From Candolleomyces eurysporus (taxonomy: Eukaryota; Basidiomycota; Agaricomycetes; Agaricales; Psathyrellaceae): a stretch of 43,631 nt of DNA. Below are positions 23,597 through 33,640 of the stretch, piece by piece. Position numbers and translations under genes: made by a program. How positions within the stretch are numbered: the stretch's first letter is position 1; every line of letters begins with the position of its first letter. The notes beneath the pieces are model-generated. The model was not told the origin of the DNA, ran no database searches, and saw nothing but the letters and a program-made list of their open reading frames with translations. The stretch is taken from contig JANBPK010001529.1 of NCBI GenBank assembly GCA_027579435.1, forward strand, positions 1-43,631, given 5' to 3'.

Positions 23597-24046
23597 CACG
23601 ACTGGTAAAAATGAAGGTTGACAAGAGTAAAAGTTGTATACGTTTCTGTTACCCTAAACCTCTTATCTATGTAGCTTTCAAATGGCTTTGGGTTGGGGGA
23701 GGGGGCGTTCGGGGGGCCTTGTAGTCACAGAGTATCTCGGTTGAGCCAAATTATATGAGCTCAGTTCCTCTAGGACACAGCCCCTCGCCATGTAATAGGT
23801 CGGGTTTCGGCAGTATCTTTTTTGACGTATCACCTGGAGATCTCGGGGTCGGTTATTTCGAAATCAGACATGTCGGTCAGTTCTTGCCTCTGCACCCGAT
23901 GTTTTATCCCTTTTCGATCGACACCGATACCCGGTACAGCGGCCTCGGCCATCGCTAATCCTTGCTATGTAACCGGATTTGACCGAAATCTATATAAGAG
24001 GCCTTAAAGTTGCCCAGTACGCAGTTAAACATCCCACTACTTGAAC
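23597..24046. other. divergent intergenic region
   Basis: This lies between the minus-strand F-box-like gene and the plus-strand gene at 24047 and probably contains both promoters. It has a G-rich run (about 23694-23711) and a TATATAAG-like sequence (about 23991-23998) roughly 50 nt upstream of the downstream ATG. No coding signal is supported. Confidence 0.4.
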
Positions 24047-25803
24047 ATGTACCACTATGGCGACCTGCCTGAATGGTCTCGCACCCGCTTCACTGAATTC
24101 GAAACTCCGTTGATGGAGATAGCAGACACAATCAAAAGCGGCTCCGGTCGATTTTCTTTGAAGCAATCGAAGCAGCAGGCTAACATTTGGACTGTAAGTT
24201 TTACAAGTAGGAACGACATGAACCATTTGCTAAAAAAATAAACAGCTCTGGGACAACAGATACGACGCTTTAGCGGTCGTTACCCATGCTTTTATCACTA
24301 GATGGACTTCCCCTTTAGATACTGGAAATTTCGTTCCTGACGGGATGAAATTGCCTGAAAATCTCAATGATGGAATGGCGTAAGTTCTGTAATCTTATTA
24401 GAGATGTACTGTTCACACATCACCTTATGGCTACCTTTTATGACCTGCTTGGGGGTGTTATCAGTAGGAGCGAGCCCGGAGCGAACGTCCAGCTGAGTGT
24501 AGCATTCGATGTTAGAACCGACAGTTCCGTTCATAGATCGTTAGCGGTGAATTTTTCTTTTCTTTTCTTGCGTTTCACTGTTTATTTATCTATTTTTACT
24601 TTATCATCTTTTGTTTTGATTCTCTTTGATCTGTTTTCTTCTTCCAGGCGTAGTCCTAGTTCAATCACTGATCTACTTCGTAACTAGACAATCGAAAGAT
24701 GGGTTGGTAACGATTCCAAGTTTAACCCTTCAAGTGTGCCTCGGAGTCAATGGATGAAGCCTGAGTGGATAGCTAGCAACTCCAGATTAATCGTTAACTC
24801 ACAAATATTTTCTGCGAGGACGCCTTTCAACTCAAACGTGGTCCCGTATGAGGTTCACCTGTGGATCGAAGCTGTCTGTACCCAAAAAAACTCTGCTTGG
24901 GTTCCGAATCCCAGTAGAGTCGTTTTCTTTGATGCTCAAGCGGGTATTTTAGAGAAATTGGGAAAGAGTTCTCAGCCTGACCTTCGTCGGGGCGATCTGG
25001 TCAAAATGACTTTTAAGATGATATTCACTATTGGAAGGACTTATTGGCATTCTTCCGTACGGCCTGTCCAGATTATCCGCGTCGGTCAGGTTGCGGCGAA
25101 TTACGGTCCTCAAGAAGAGGATTATCAGGTAGATTCTAGAATGCCTCAAGCTGGTGATCGTGTACCACTACTCAATAGTAAGCCTCCTACTGCTATCATT
25201 TTTTCTTTTTTTTTTTTTTTTTTTTTTTTTTTCTTTTATGATGTGTGAGGCTGAAATATAGCTTTATACAATGTCCCCGTAGATACTGAGGCTGATAGGC
25301 CCACGGCAGTTTCAGGCAGCCCAGAATGGCGTTCTTATTGTTCTAGCTTGACCGAGTTTGATTCTGATGCGGATAATGACGGTGACGAAGGAAGCTCTCG
25401 CAAGGAGGAGAGGTCCTCTACCAATGCCTCTAATTTGTCGGGCGGACGGGCAGTGAAAGTTGAGCTATCGGCAAATAACGGGCCCAGAGAGCTTGCTACG
25501 GGAGCTACACCAGGAAACATCTCTTCACCGGAGCTTCAGACTAATCAGGACGAGAAGGCGAAAACGCCCCCTACCCAAGATGGTGTTGGGAAGTCATCCA
25601 GGGCGAATAGAAAGCGAAAGATAGTTGAAGATGAAAGTGTTAGGCGTGAGGGAGAGAAGGCGAAATCGCCCCCTACCCAAGAAGGCGTTGGAAAGCCAAT
25701 CAGGGCGATTAGAAAGCGAAAGAGAGTTGAAGACAAAAGTGTTGGGTGTGAGGGAGAGAAGGATGTCGGAATCAGTAAGGTGAGAAATAAACGGCGTAAG
25801 TAA
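24047..25803 (+). CDS. unknown protein with tandem basic C-terminal repeats
   Basis: The five-exon model is 24047-24193, 24246-24379, 24465-24546, 24688-25177 and 25283-25803 (457 residues). All junctions are GT-AG and phase-consistent. The fourth intron contains a pure T run of about 27 bases. The N-terminal 280 residues form an apparently globular, Trp-rich region (for example HLWIEAVCTQ and RGDLVKMTFKMIF) that I do not recognise. The C-terminal 170 residues are acidic and Ser/Gly-rich, then carry two 34-residue repeats (25552-25653 and 25654-25755), each with PPTQ(D/E)GVGK and RKRK, followed by a third partial start and a basic end. The RKRK patches look like nuclear localisation signals. 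A nuclear or chromatin-associated role is possible but is inference. Confidence 0.7.
25195..25232. repeat. poly-T tract in an intron
   Basis: A run of about 27 T residues, flanked by shorter T runs, lies inside the 105-nt intron 25178-25282 of the gene starting at 24047. It sits where a polypyrimidine tract could act. Its exact length is likely unreliable in this assembly. Confidence 0.8.
25552..25755 (+). repeat. two tandem 102-bp coding repeats
   Basis: The units 25552-25653 and 25654-25755 are 102 bp (34 codons) each, strongly similar and in frame. A third partial unit begins at 25756. They duplicate a PPTQ...GVGK...RKRK module of the protein encoded at 24047-25803. Confidence 0.9.
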
Positions 25804-26067
25804 GGACAAGCATCCGGGCGTTTGTTTTTGCACCACAAAACTTGAATGATGTCGAATAAGGGAAAGGTTTCGTGTCATACAGCTGATTTACATAGCATCT
25901 TTTCATTGACGAGAGTGATATCCGTATTATGTATAACGCATTCGAGGCTACCTAGCAAAGTGTACTCATTAATAGAATAGGAAATGTATCGTTTAGCCGA
26001 ATCTAGAGGAGATGGAGACCGGACTTTCTTTCAACGAACGGAGCCTTCAAATAGGTTTCGTATTCAA

Positions 26068-29000
26068 TTATTTCTTGAGCAGGCGATAAATCCCTGTTTT
26101 CAAACCCTTTTTCCACGCTTGGATCAAGGCTGAACTCTGAATCAGATGGTTTCGATCGAGCAAGATCGTCGTCAGTTCTCGATGTGGCTGTCGATTTAAG
26201 AGACACTTACTAGTTCTCTGGTACATTCTCTTTTCATGTATAATGTGAGACATTGACTTTGACATGTATACGGGGATCTGCCCGCCGCTAGATCAATCAG
26301 GACGCTGGTATCGATCTCCCATGCAGTCTTGAAAAGCTTCTTGATCTCGATCGGAATGTTGTCTATCTTTTGAATCGAACCTAGAGTTCGATCGTCAATT
26401 TCCTGTACGACTTAAGACGTACAAGATAAATGTGGTTTCGTACCTCTTTCGGATATGATCCTGGTCAACATATTTTCACTCCATAACCCAAGGTCCGTTA
26501 AACGCCTTACGAGGATCTTGTTTACTGTAATCGTGGGTTCTCCTTTTACGGACCACCTGGTCGGGGTAAGGCTACAAAATTTAAATAGAAGTGAGCAAAA
26601 TAAGCTTTCTAAACGGGAGGTTAAATTGACGTACGTATAATAAGGCTCGATCGAATCAGAACACCCCGTTATTTGAGAGGTGTCTTCAGTGGGCGAGTAG
26701 GCGATCAGCATAGAGTTACTGATACCTTTTCTCACTTTCCGCCTCAAAAAGGCCCAGTCGAGCCTTTTGGAATCTGCCTCTATATCGCACTTGTCGAAAT
26801 GAAGCATGCCTTGAGAGACCGGACTTCCTTTGAAATGAGGGTAAATCCCGAATAGAGGCGTAAGATTGGCGCTCTCATCCATCGCGACGTAATATATGGT
26901 TTCAGCCAGCTGGGTGTTGAACAGCTTTGCTTCGTCGCTGTCGTAGGGTATTCCCATGAGTGAGAGTGTGTCCGACAGACCTTGAATGCCAATCGATATG
27001 GCTCGGTTTCTGTATATCGACATTTCGGCTTCCCTGGTTGGAGGGTAAGTTTTGATCAAGAGCCTGTTTGTCGTAAACACTAGATGCCTAATAACGTGCT
27101 CCATAAGTGAGAAATCAAAGTTCGAGGGGCCTCGAACGTAGGACGGCAAAATTATAGATGCGTTCGCGCAGACAGCGTGCTCGTCAGGAGTAGCCCTCTG
27201 CGAAACTTCTGTAAAATTACCAGCTTGATAAATCGGTCCAAGATGTCTGTCGTTGCTACGAGCTAACCATACGAGAAAGTACAACGTCAGAAGTTAGCAT
27301 GATGACCTCATTTGCAGATCCACTCACCGTTAATTGCGTCTTTGAATAGCACGCACGGGCTGCCGGTCTCTTGAATGCATTCCATTATTTGTTTCCACAG
27401 AGTCCGGGCTTTAATTCTGTCCTTCCCGAGCCCTTTTGTCTCTAGAAGTTTGTATTCGTCATCGAATGCTGGTCCGTATAGATCCAGTAAAATAGCTGCT
27501 TTTGAAGGACAAAAGAGAGTCCATTCCTCGTCGGCTTCTATCCGTTCCATGCTAGACATGATCATGTTAGATTATGTTCGGCGGAATCGTAAAGGAGTAA
27601 AAGACTTACAAGAGATCATTGGTCCATATGGCGGTCATGGTCTTCTTCATACCTTCTCCCAAGGCGCTGTATCGCATCATTTGGATGAGTTTCAATATAT
27701 CTGCGTGCCATGGTTCTATGTAAACCGTGATATGGATAGAGTTACTGGAGCTTCCGAGGTGAAATACGTCCAATGCTGCATTAAGCAATCGTAAAACAGG
27801 AATGATGCCCGTTCTTTCGACTCCGTTGATTATCTCCCTGAAATTTGGAGAATGATAGAGCATAGGTTAGCCGTAGCTTGCATAGCCAAATAAAAGGGAG
27901 GTATGAATGAGAACAGAATAAAAAAAAGGCCAACGCGTCGGGTAAGGGAGAGCGAAGTGAGAAGATCGCAAAATGAGTGTTCCAAAATAAGCCCGAGGAG
28001 CGAAGTAGGACTGGAAGACGATTAAAAGAATCATGACTTACCCAGAGCTGGGAATACTTCCGATACTTAATCCTACACCACCGTTTTGACGGACTATGCG
28101 AGCGACCGAAGTCGTTGTCAGGAATATGTCATCCGGATCTGTGTAAGAAGATAGCATGAAGGAGGTGCATAATTGAGGACTAGGTCTCCCGCCGTTGATT
28201 AGGGTAGACGCCGAATGGATGTAATGTAACTGCGACTGCATCTTGTAGGTTCTGCTCACTGCATCCATGTCTGTTCCATGGATGATTAAGGCCACCCGAA
28301 GGAACATGTATTGTGGGCGTTCGTAAACCAGGTCGCCCTCACGCAGAAGGTACCGATCTCTAAGGGTTCGAATGGACGCGCTTGTTGACGGTAATTCGCG
28401 GTGATGGTAATCGATGTCCCACGGCGAGAATTGAGAAGGAAGGCGGGCAAAAAGATAAAAATAAAATCAAAAACAATTCAATCGATTAGAACCGAGTGGG
28501 AGATGAGTGCTAGATGTGATACTTACTGGTCAAGTAGCTTGTCGCGGGTCACATCGACCATTCGATCGAGGATGTCTTTATATCTCGAGACTAAATCGAG
28601 GAAGTCTGGGCACAGCAACCTAGATGCCTTTTCCATGGCTGACGAGAACTTAGGCTCAGTACGTTTGTACAACATGTCGAGTTCGATATTGGTGGCGATG
28701 ATGCCGTAGCATGGCTCCGCGTTTTCGAAACTAATGGCGGTGGAAACCGCTAATCGCTGTCCACTCGAATAGTCAATCCTTGACGTTAAGTTTGGAGACC
28801 CATAAACAGTCACTTACTTCTAAGTCTTGGCTATCCACTTCGTCCTCTAACTTGGAGGTTATCATTGTTGTCATGCTAAGATCGTAACAGTTGAGAGGGC
28901 GCTGATAGACAGGATTCACCCAGCGGATATAACCAGTACTCACGTCTCGATTATGATATCCTCATTGTCGGACATTTCTCTCGGACCCAACGCCTTCAGG

Positions 29001-29377
29001 AAAATCCGGTGAGTCAGAGGTCCGCATCGATCGAGGAGCCTCACCATGCATAATCTAGTTCTCAACTACGATTTAAGGTTGAAAGTGGTTATTAAACTGC
29101 GCGCGGTGAAAGGCGATACAAGAGTATTGACCTTGTTATAATCGAAGCTTTCAAGATAGCTGGAAGGCGTTCAAGACGATTAGTGTTAGGTGGTAAGTGG
29201 ATTTTTATTTATTGTTTCGGTCATACCCTCCTGTAGGGATCTTAAGCGATGGAGCGTCCTATGTTAAAGATTCACTTACCTCTCTTTCTTACTTGAATGG
29301 GGTCTAGGAAGTCCATTTGGTGCGTCTGTTGGCTCTATCCCTTGCTCGAGCGACACTTTATATAGCGTCTTCCTCAT
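26068..29377 (-). CDS. ribonucleotide reductase large-subunit (R1) homolog, predicted inactive
   Basis: The twelve-exon model is 29377-29280, 29159-29132, 29065-28944, 28875-28818, 28756-28527, 28380-28042, 27837-27610, 27551-27328, 27262-26635, 26571-26444, 26380-26211 and 26136-26068. It gives 773 residues with no internal stop. It aligns along class I R1: ATP-cone remnant, PSPQLCTSF, IYIEPWHADI-type barrel (here VYIEPWHADI), GIQGLSDTL, SPTEDTSQITG and WKKGLKTGIY. In known R1 the cysteine of SNLCTEI makes the thiyl radical. Here the segment is GNFTEV, with Phe459 for Cys and Gly457 for Asn; Glu461 is kept. The partner of the redox pair is Ser252 (a Cys sits two residues before), while Cys474 remains. 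The tyrosine pair is Tyr768-Arg769. The protein stops four residues later, so the cysteine tail is absent. Nucleotide reduction is therefore not expected. It may regulate or bind the reductase or nucleotides. The first three small exons are less certain. Confidence 0.88.
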
Positions 29378-30141
29378 CAGCTAATCGCCTTCTTCACCTT
29401 GGTACGATTAGATCTAAGCAGATGATTTGTTAATTNTTTTTTTTTTTTCGTTATTTTATTTTTAAATTTTTTGGTTACCGAAAGATGACGAATGAAACCT
29501 GAGGGTTGCGCAGCGGTATTCAAACCCCGTCTCGCTCCCCGTCTAGCGTCTGACTTGATGGGCCGCAAGTTCCAGTTCGTCTACTGACATTTAGATCTGT
29601 ACTGCAGGGGAGTCATAAGCTCATCACTGAACTGATACTCGGAGACTTACTGAGGGTGATCTGATCCACGGGGACATTTTCATCCGTTCGATGGTCGTAT
29701 TCAGTAAACGCTTCATTTGGGCATTAGCTGAAAGTGGATAATACACGCTTTTAGCTGTCTCTCCGAATAACCAGTTAGGAAAAGACCACCAATCAGGTAA
29801 AGGGACAGGCACCTCTGTAAAGCTCTATCTGCATCTGAAAAAAAANAATAATAAAAAAAAAAAAAAAATCGTATCGAGGCGGATCTGTCAAGGGATAGCT
29901 TAGAAGAGCGGTTGAGGTTAATAATAGCAGCATATACCATTTCTTCTCCCGTACCATCTCGATTATCAGAGCTATGCATCGGCTATGCCAGGAAGAGGGA
30001 GGTGAGGGAAATCGGAAAGATGTGTCGTCGGCATCGTTCAGTTTGCTGTAAATGTGGCACATGACTAGTGTCCCAAATTGGGTCTTGAGCGAGCGAGCTC
30101 CCGTTGTCGGAGAGAATCTAGGCTTTATAAAAACTGCCACC
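29378..30141. promoter_or_regulatory. divergent upstream region, reductase homolog / F-box-like B
   Basis: The two genes are transcribed away from this 764-bp region, so it should hold both promoters. It contains two A/T homopolymers with Ns (29436 and 29846). A TATAAAA sequence lies at 30126-30132, only 10 nt before the ATG at 30142. If it is a real TATA box, the downstream ATG at 30169 would be the start instead. Confidence 0.35.
29600..29979 (-). other. possible extra 5' exon(s) or small gene
   Basis: The minus-strand frame 29812-29652 reads like an exon (LPDWWSFPNWLFGE and further) and ends at a GTAAGT donor (29651) in phase 0. An acceptor ending TTAG just before 29380 would join it, in phase, to the first exon of the reductase homolog. 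This could be an N-terminal extension of that gene or a separate short gene starting at MHSSDNRD (29979). An A/T run with an N at 29846 lies between. The frame links here are not consistent enough to propose a model. Confidence 0.25.
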
Positions 30142-31589
30142 ATGAATATTCTTCGTTTCTCAATCATGGCGCTGTCATTCGTCTCGCGACAATCTATCAT
30201 CTTGTGCCCCTTCGAGCGATTCCTGCTTCTTTCATCAGAACACGCTCTCAAAAGTTTCTTGGAAAGAATGGACGTCCAACAGTTGATTTCCATCGGAAGA
30301 CTGAACACGAGACTGAGGTTACTCCTCAAGGCGTATTCGTATACTACCTGGGATTTCATTAGGTTCGCCAGCATGTACGTTAACAAACCTGCAGCCCTCC
30401 TAGGATTGGTTGACGGAAGAAATTCCATGATGTACGGGGAGGCCGTGCTTCGGTTCTTTCTTCGGCGCCCTTCCCCTTCGGTTACGCTGGACCTTTGTGC
30501 AAACGTCTCCAAGATATATCACATTCAACGTCTCTTGGAGGATGATGGCTATGAGCTCCTCGTCCCCGAAGGTGCCCCTCCATTACACTTCTCCATCAGA
30601 AACGCTCTACACTGGTCTTACTACGAGGAGGTATCGACATGGGATCTTTCGGGAGAGCGAACTCACCATGGCAAACCCCACAAAGGCTACAAATTCTACT
30701 ACGTTAAAGGTCACGGGCGATATGAACGCTCTATCTCTTTGAGATTGGTTAGATGTGAAATTTATAGGTTCGTGTTGAGGGCGGGGTTGAGTTAGTACTA
30801 TTTCTTTCCGTCCTCGCATCTATACCCATTACTGATCTTTCTATCTAGGTCCCTTTGCTTGTTGCATGTCTGGCGACAGAGCCATCTGCCCATTCGCCAA
30901 TAGCACCTTCGTTCGCAAGCTAGCCTTTACTATGCCTGGGGATCAGTGGTCCGGATCGAATTATATCGGTCGCCTCCTGACCTTAAAAGGAGTGAATGGC
31001 GCAGTCATGTTCACTCTTATATATGGCCCACCTCACGGAACTACGAATGTGCAAACCCGTGAGATGGGTCCCAGATTCCTAGGAGATGAACATTGCTGGG
31101 TCATCAACCGCGCCAGACGAGGTGAGTTGCAGATTTGATATTACTTCCTCATCGATCCCATCGGTTTCTTTAGCTTTGAGCTGACGGGCATTTTTTGTAC
31201 TTTAAATCAGATCCCATGAGCGAGTATCAGCCGTATCGAGGTCCTTCCTTCGAAGTAGTAGACTGGACAATGCTACATGGTTCATCAGGAACCTATATGC
31301 GAGTGGGTGAACCTTTCGTCTTGAGGTAAGTTTCAATATGTTCGACTTTGTCGAAAGACTGCCATCATAGACTCTTCCTATTTTGATTTCTTTCCTTTTT
31401 TGCTTCTCATTTCTTTACTCGCATACTAGTGGCGCTTCTGTTTGTGGCAAGCGCTTCCCTTTCGCAAAGCAACTAAATTTCCTGAAATATACCTCAGTGG
31501 AACAGGATCAGTGCCGAGTCACGACTTCCGCTTCCTTTGTGCTTCTTGTTTATAGAATTCGTTCGTGCTCACTATTTGAACTCATTTAG
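30142..31589 (+). CDS. F-box-like paralog B (degenerate nucleotidyltransferase motif)
   Basis: The model is 30142-30754, 30849-31121, 31211-31325 and 31430-31589 (386 residues). The first donor (GTGAAA) is the only phase-consistent choice I found, but it is weak. The other introns have good sites. The start ATG has an excellent GCCACCATG context. The layout matches the gene at 22351-23596: an F-box-like N-terminus (LERMDVQQLISIGRLNTRLR), then YGEAVLRFFLRR with LDL in the place where the paralog has SGSQVLRYFQRQ and DLD, then CCMSGDRAICPFANS and HCWVINRA. The GS/DxD signature is lost, so nucleotidyl transfer is unlikely. About ten residues before the first splice are missing relative to the paralog, which could mean decay. 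A further 3' exon near 31824-31901 cannot be excluded. Confidence 0.62.
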
Positions 31590-33200
31590 CTCTCAGTACA
31601 TCAGGAACATGAACAAGTTCTACCGTCCCCATATTTGATCCTTTTCAGATTCGGATCTTGGTTCAGTTAAGCGGTAATCTAACGTGTCTTTTTTCTTTTT
31701 TTCTTTTTTTTTTTTCTCCCNTTTTTTTATTATTTTTTTTGGAGGGGGACTTGGAGCGCCGCGTATCAAGATCTGTAGTATTAGCCAGTGAATTGAACGA
31801 TTGAATTTTTCCACAGAGATGAGTTGAGCAAAGGGCTGACTGGGATGCGTGCAGATCTTCGAGGGATGAGCCATAGTGGAAAGGTTGTCAATAAAGTTTA
31901 GGGACAGATCTCATGTCATAGCAGTCGCTGTTCTCAATCTGACCGGATGAATCAATGATTGCGTCGACCCAGACGGATTGCAACCTTTTTGGAGCCTCTT
32001 TTGCCTTCCCTGACCCATTTTTTCAACTCGAGCTTAGCCCGTATTGGAATATGCTCTTCAAATACCCAGTGCACTATGTCGACAAGATCTGATCAGCCGC
32101 TCATAGCATGTTTGTCGTGGTTTGGATCACCCGCCGGTTAAGCGCTTGGTGACGTCAGTTTGCCACGTGGCGTTAATTTCGATTGCGCTTGTTGAAGATG
32201 TTGGCAGGTCGTCGGACTTTACACCCTTGACCCTTCAAACCGTGAGCATTCATCCCACTCCGCTGAATCTATCACGGTTTTTACTCATTTCCAGCAAAGC
32301 CGGCAAGAGGTGCAGGGAGGTTCCTGTTTGGCTTCCAAAGGGAAAGCACCCGCCATCACCTCAAGCTCATGTTCTCGGTCACCCACTCCGGCTGCAACCA
32401 CTCCTACTACCACCACTGATCTACCTCAGACCCCTCCAGTTCCTGTTGATTGCGGTACTTTCAACCCAGGAGGCGACTCCAACTTTACACGGTGGCTGAA
32501 GGCGCTGCCACCTGCCGCTCTCCCGTAATTCATTGCTGCCCAACATCAACCCTAAACAACGGCCTCACAGCTTCTCCCTCATCATCTCATGAACATGGAC
32601 CTGCCATTGCATCAACAATGTCCTCACCTCCTCCGGTAGCTGAAGGTACCTTTTAGCAACCCCATTCATATTCAGCCAACCTAAGACTGACATGGCACTG
32701 CCGGTGTTGAAGGTGGCCTGGCGTCAGAAAACTCGGCTTCAATTGGCTATTGCGGATAGGCGAGGACTACAGGTGGAGTAGCTGTGGTGTGAGACTGCTG
32801 AGCAACAAGATTGAATACGGGCTCCTGGAGGGAGAAAGATGGGCGATGTTTGGCGGCGTCGGTGTTGCTCATAGTCCTCCGGTTGTTCCCACCGATGGCC
32901 AACCACCTTGCGGAATTTCTGTAGAATATCGAGATGATCTGTGTGTGTATTGCACTTGACCGACAATGGAAGCTATAACATGCAAAGCAAGCGACGGCGT
33001 AAGAAATAAACATACCAGGATGGTGTGTAGCGAATGCGTGGATATCCGACTACCAAGAAGCCGTAAAGGAAGGAGCCACGTTCAAGCTCTGTATTCACAA
33101 CGTGCGTAGCGCGGGCAAAAGTCTCGTTGCCTACAGTGCTTCTTATTGAGATACAGCCTACAGGCAGGTGGACTCTCTGCACCGCAGTCTACTTACACTC
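31590..33200. other. stretch without a supported gene
   Basis: There are homopolymer-rich T tracts near 31690-31740 (with N at 31721). A possible minor exon, DELSKGLTGMR, follows an AG at about 31823. Pro/Thr-rich frames lie at about 32122-32656. A minus-strand frame at 33182-32973 (VNTELERGSFLYG) looks protein-like but is unrecognised and lies just downstream of the argininosuccinate synthase relic. Nothing here supports a complete gene. Confidence 0.4.
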
Positions 33201-33279
33201 GGCTGTCATAGACTTTCTGTCCGGCGACACTTCCCTGATCCTTTTGGATGTTGGCTTGCGCCCACCTGCAAGTTGAGAG

Positions 33280-33640
33280 CCGTCACCTCGTAGATACAGT
33301 TGGCTTGAATAGCGGGGTAAACGAGCTCAGTGATGAATTCACGCTTCAAATCCTGTATTATACTATATGAGTGTCTTGAGCGTTAGATCAGGAGCGCGAT
33401 GTTTTACCTTCAGGGAGAATTTCTTAGATTCGACTTTGAGAGCCTTGATTCGGGCAGCTTCAAAGTCCTACTATCGCGAAGTCAACGAGGGTAATACGCC
33501 ATTTACAATATCCCTTCCTGTCCGACAATAGCCGCGAAGGTTTAGACTTCATATCCATGTTCGATGAGCCAAACAAGGACGCAGGATGTGTCTGAAGGCC
33601 CAATAGTTGTCAAAACCAGACAAGTTTGAATATTGAAGGG
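33280..33640 (-). pseudogene. argininosuccinate synthase N-terminal relic
   Basis: Argininosuccinate synthase joins citrulline and aspartate in arginine synthesis. On the minus strand, pieces match the first 100 or so residues of that enzyme in order: GPSDTSCVLVWLIEHGYEV, then TFAAIVGQE, then DFEAARIKALKVESKK, then after a good 59-nt-class intron (GTAAAAC...ATACAG) DLKREFITELVYPAIQANCIYE. The enzyme's ATP-binding SGGLDTS loop is altered to GPSDTS. An in-frame TAA (33542-33544) follows GYEV, and the next expected donor is missing. No matching C-terminal two thirds follow downstream. It is a decayed fragment, presumably a duplicate of the functional gene elsewhere. Confidence 0.72.

Noticed and set aside
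26068..29377. Endogenous viral origin of the reductase homolog
   Set aside because: Dead R1 proteins occur in some viruses, but this gene has about 11 fungal-type introns and no viral genes nearby, so a host paralog is the simpler view.
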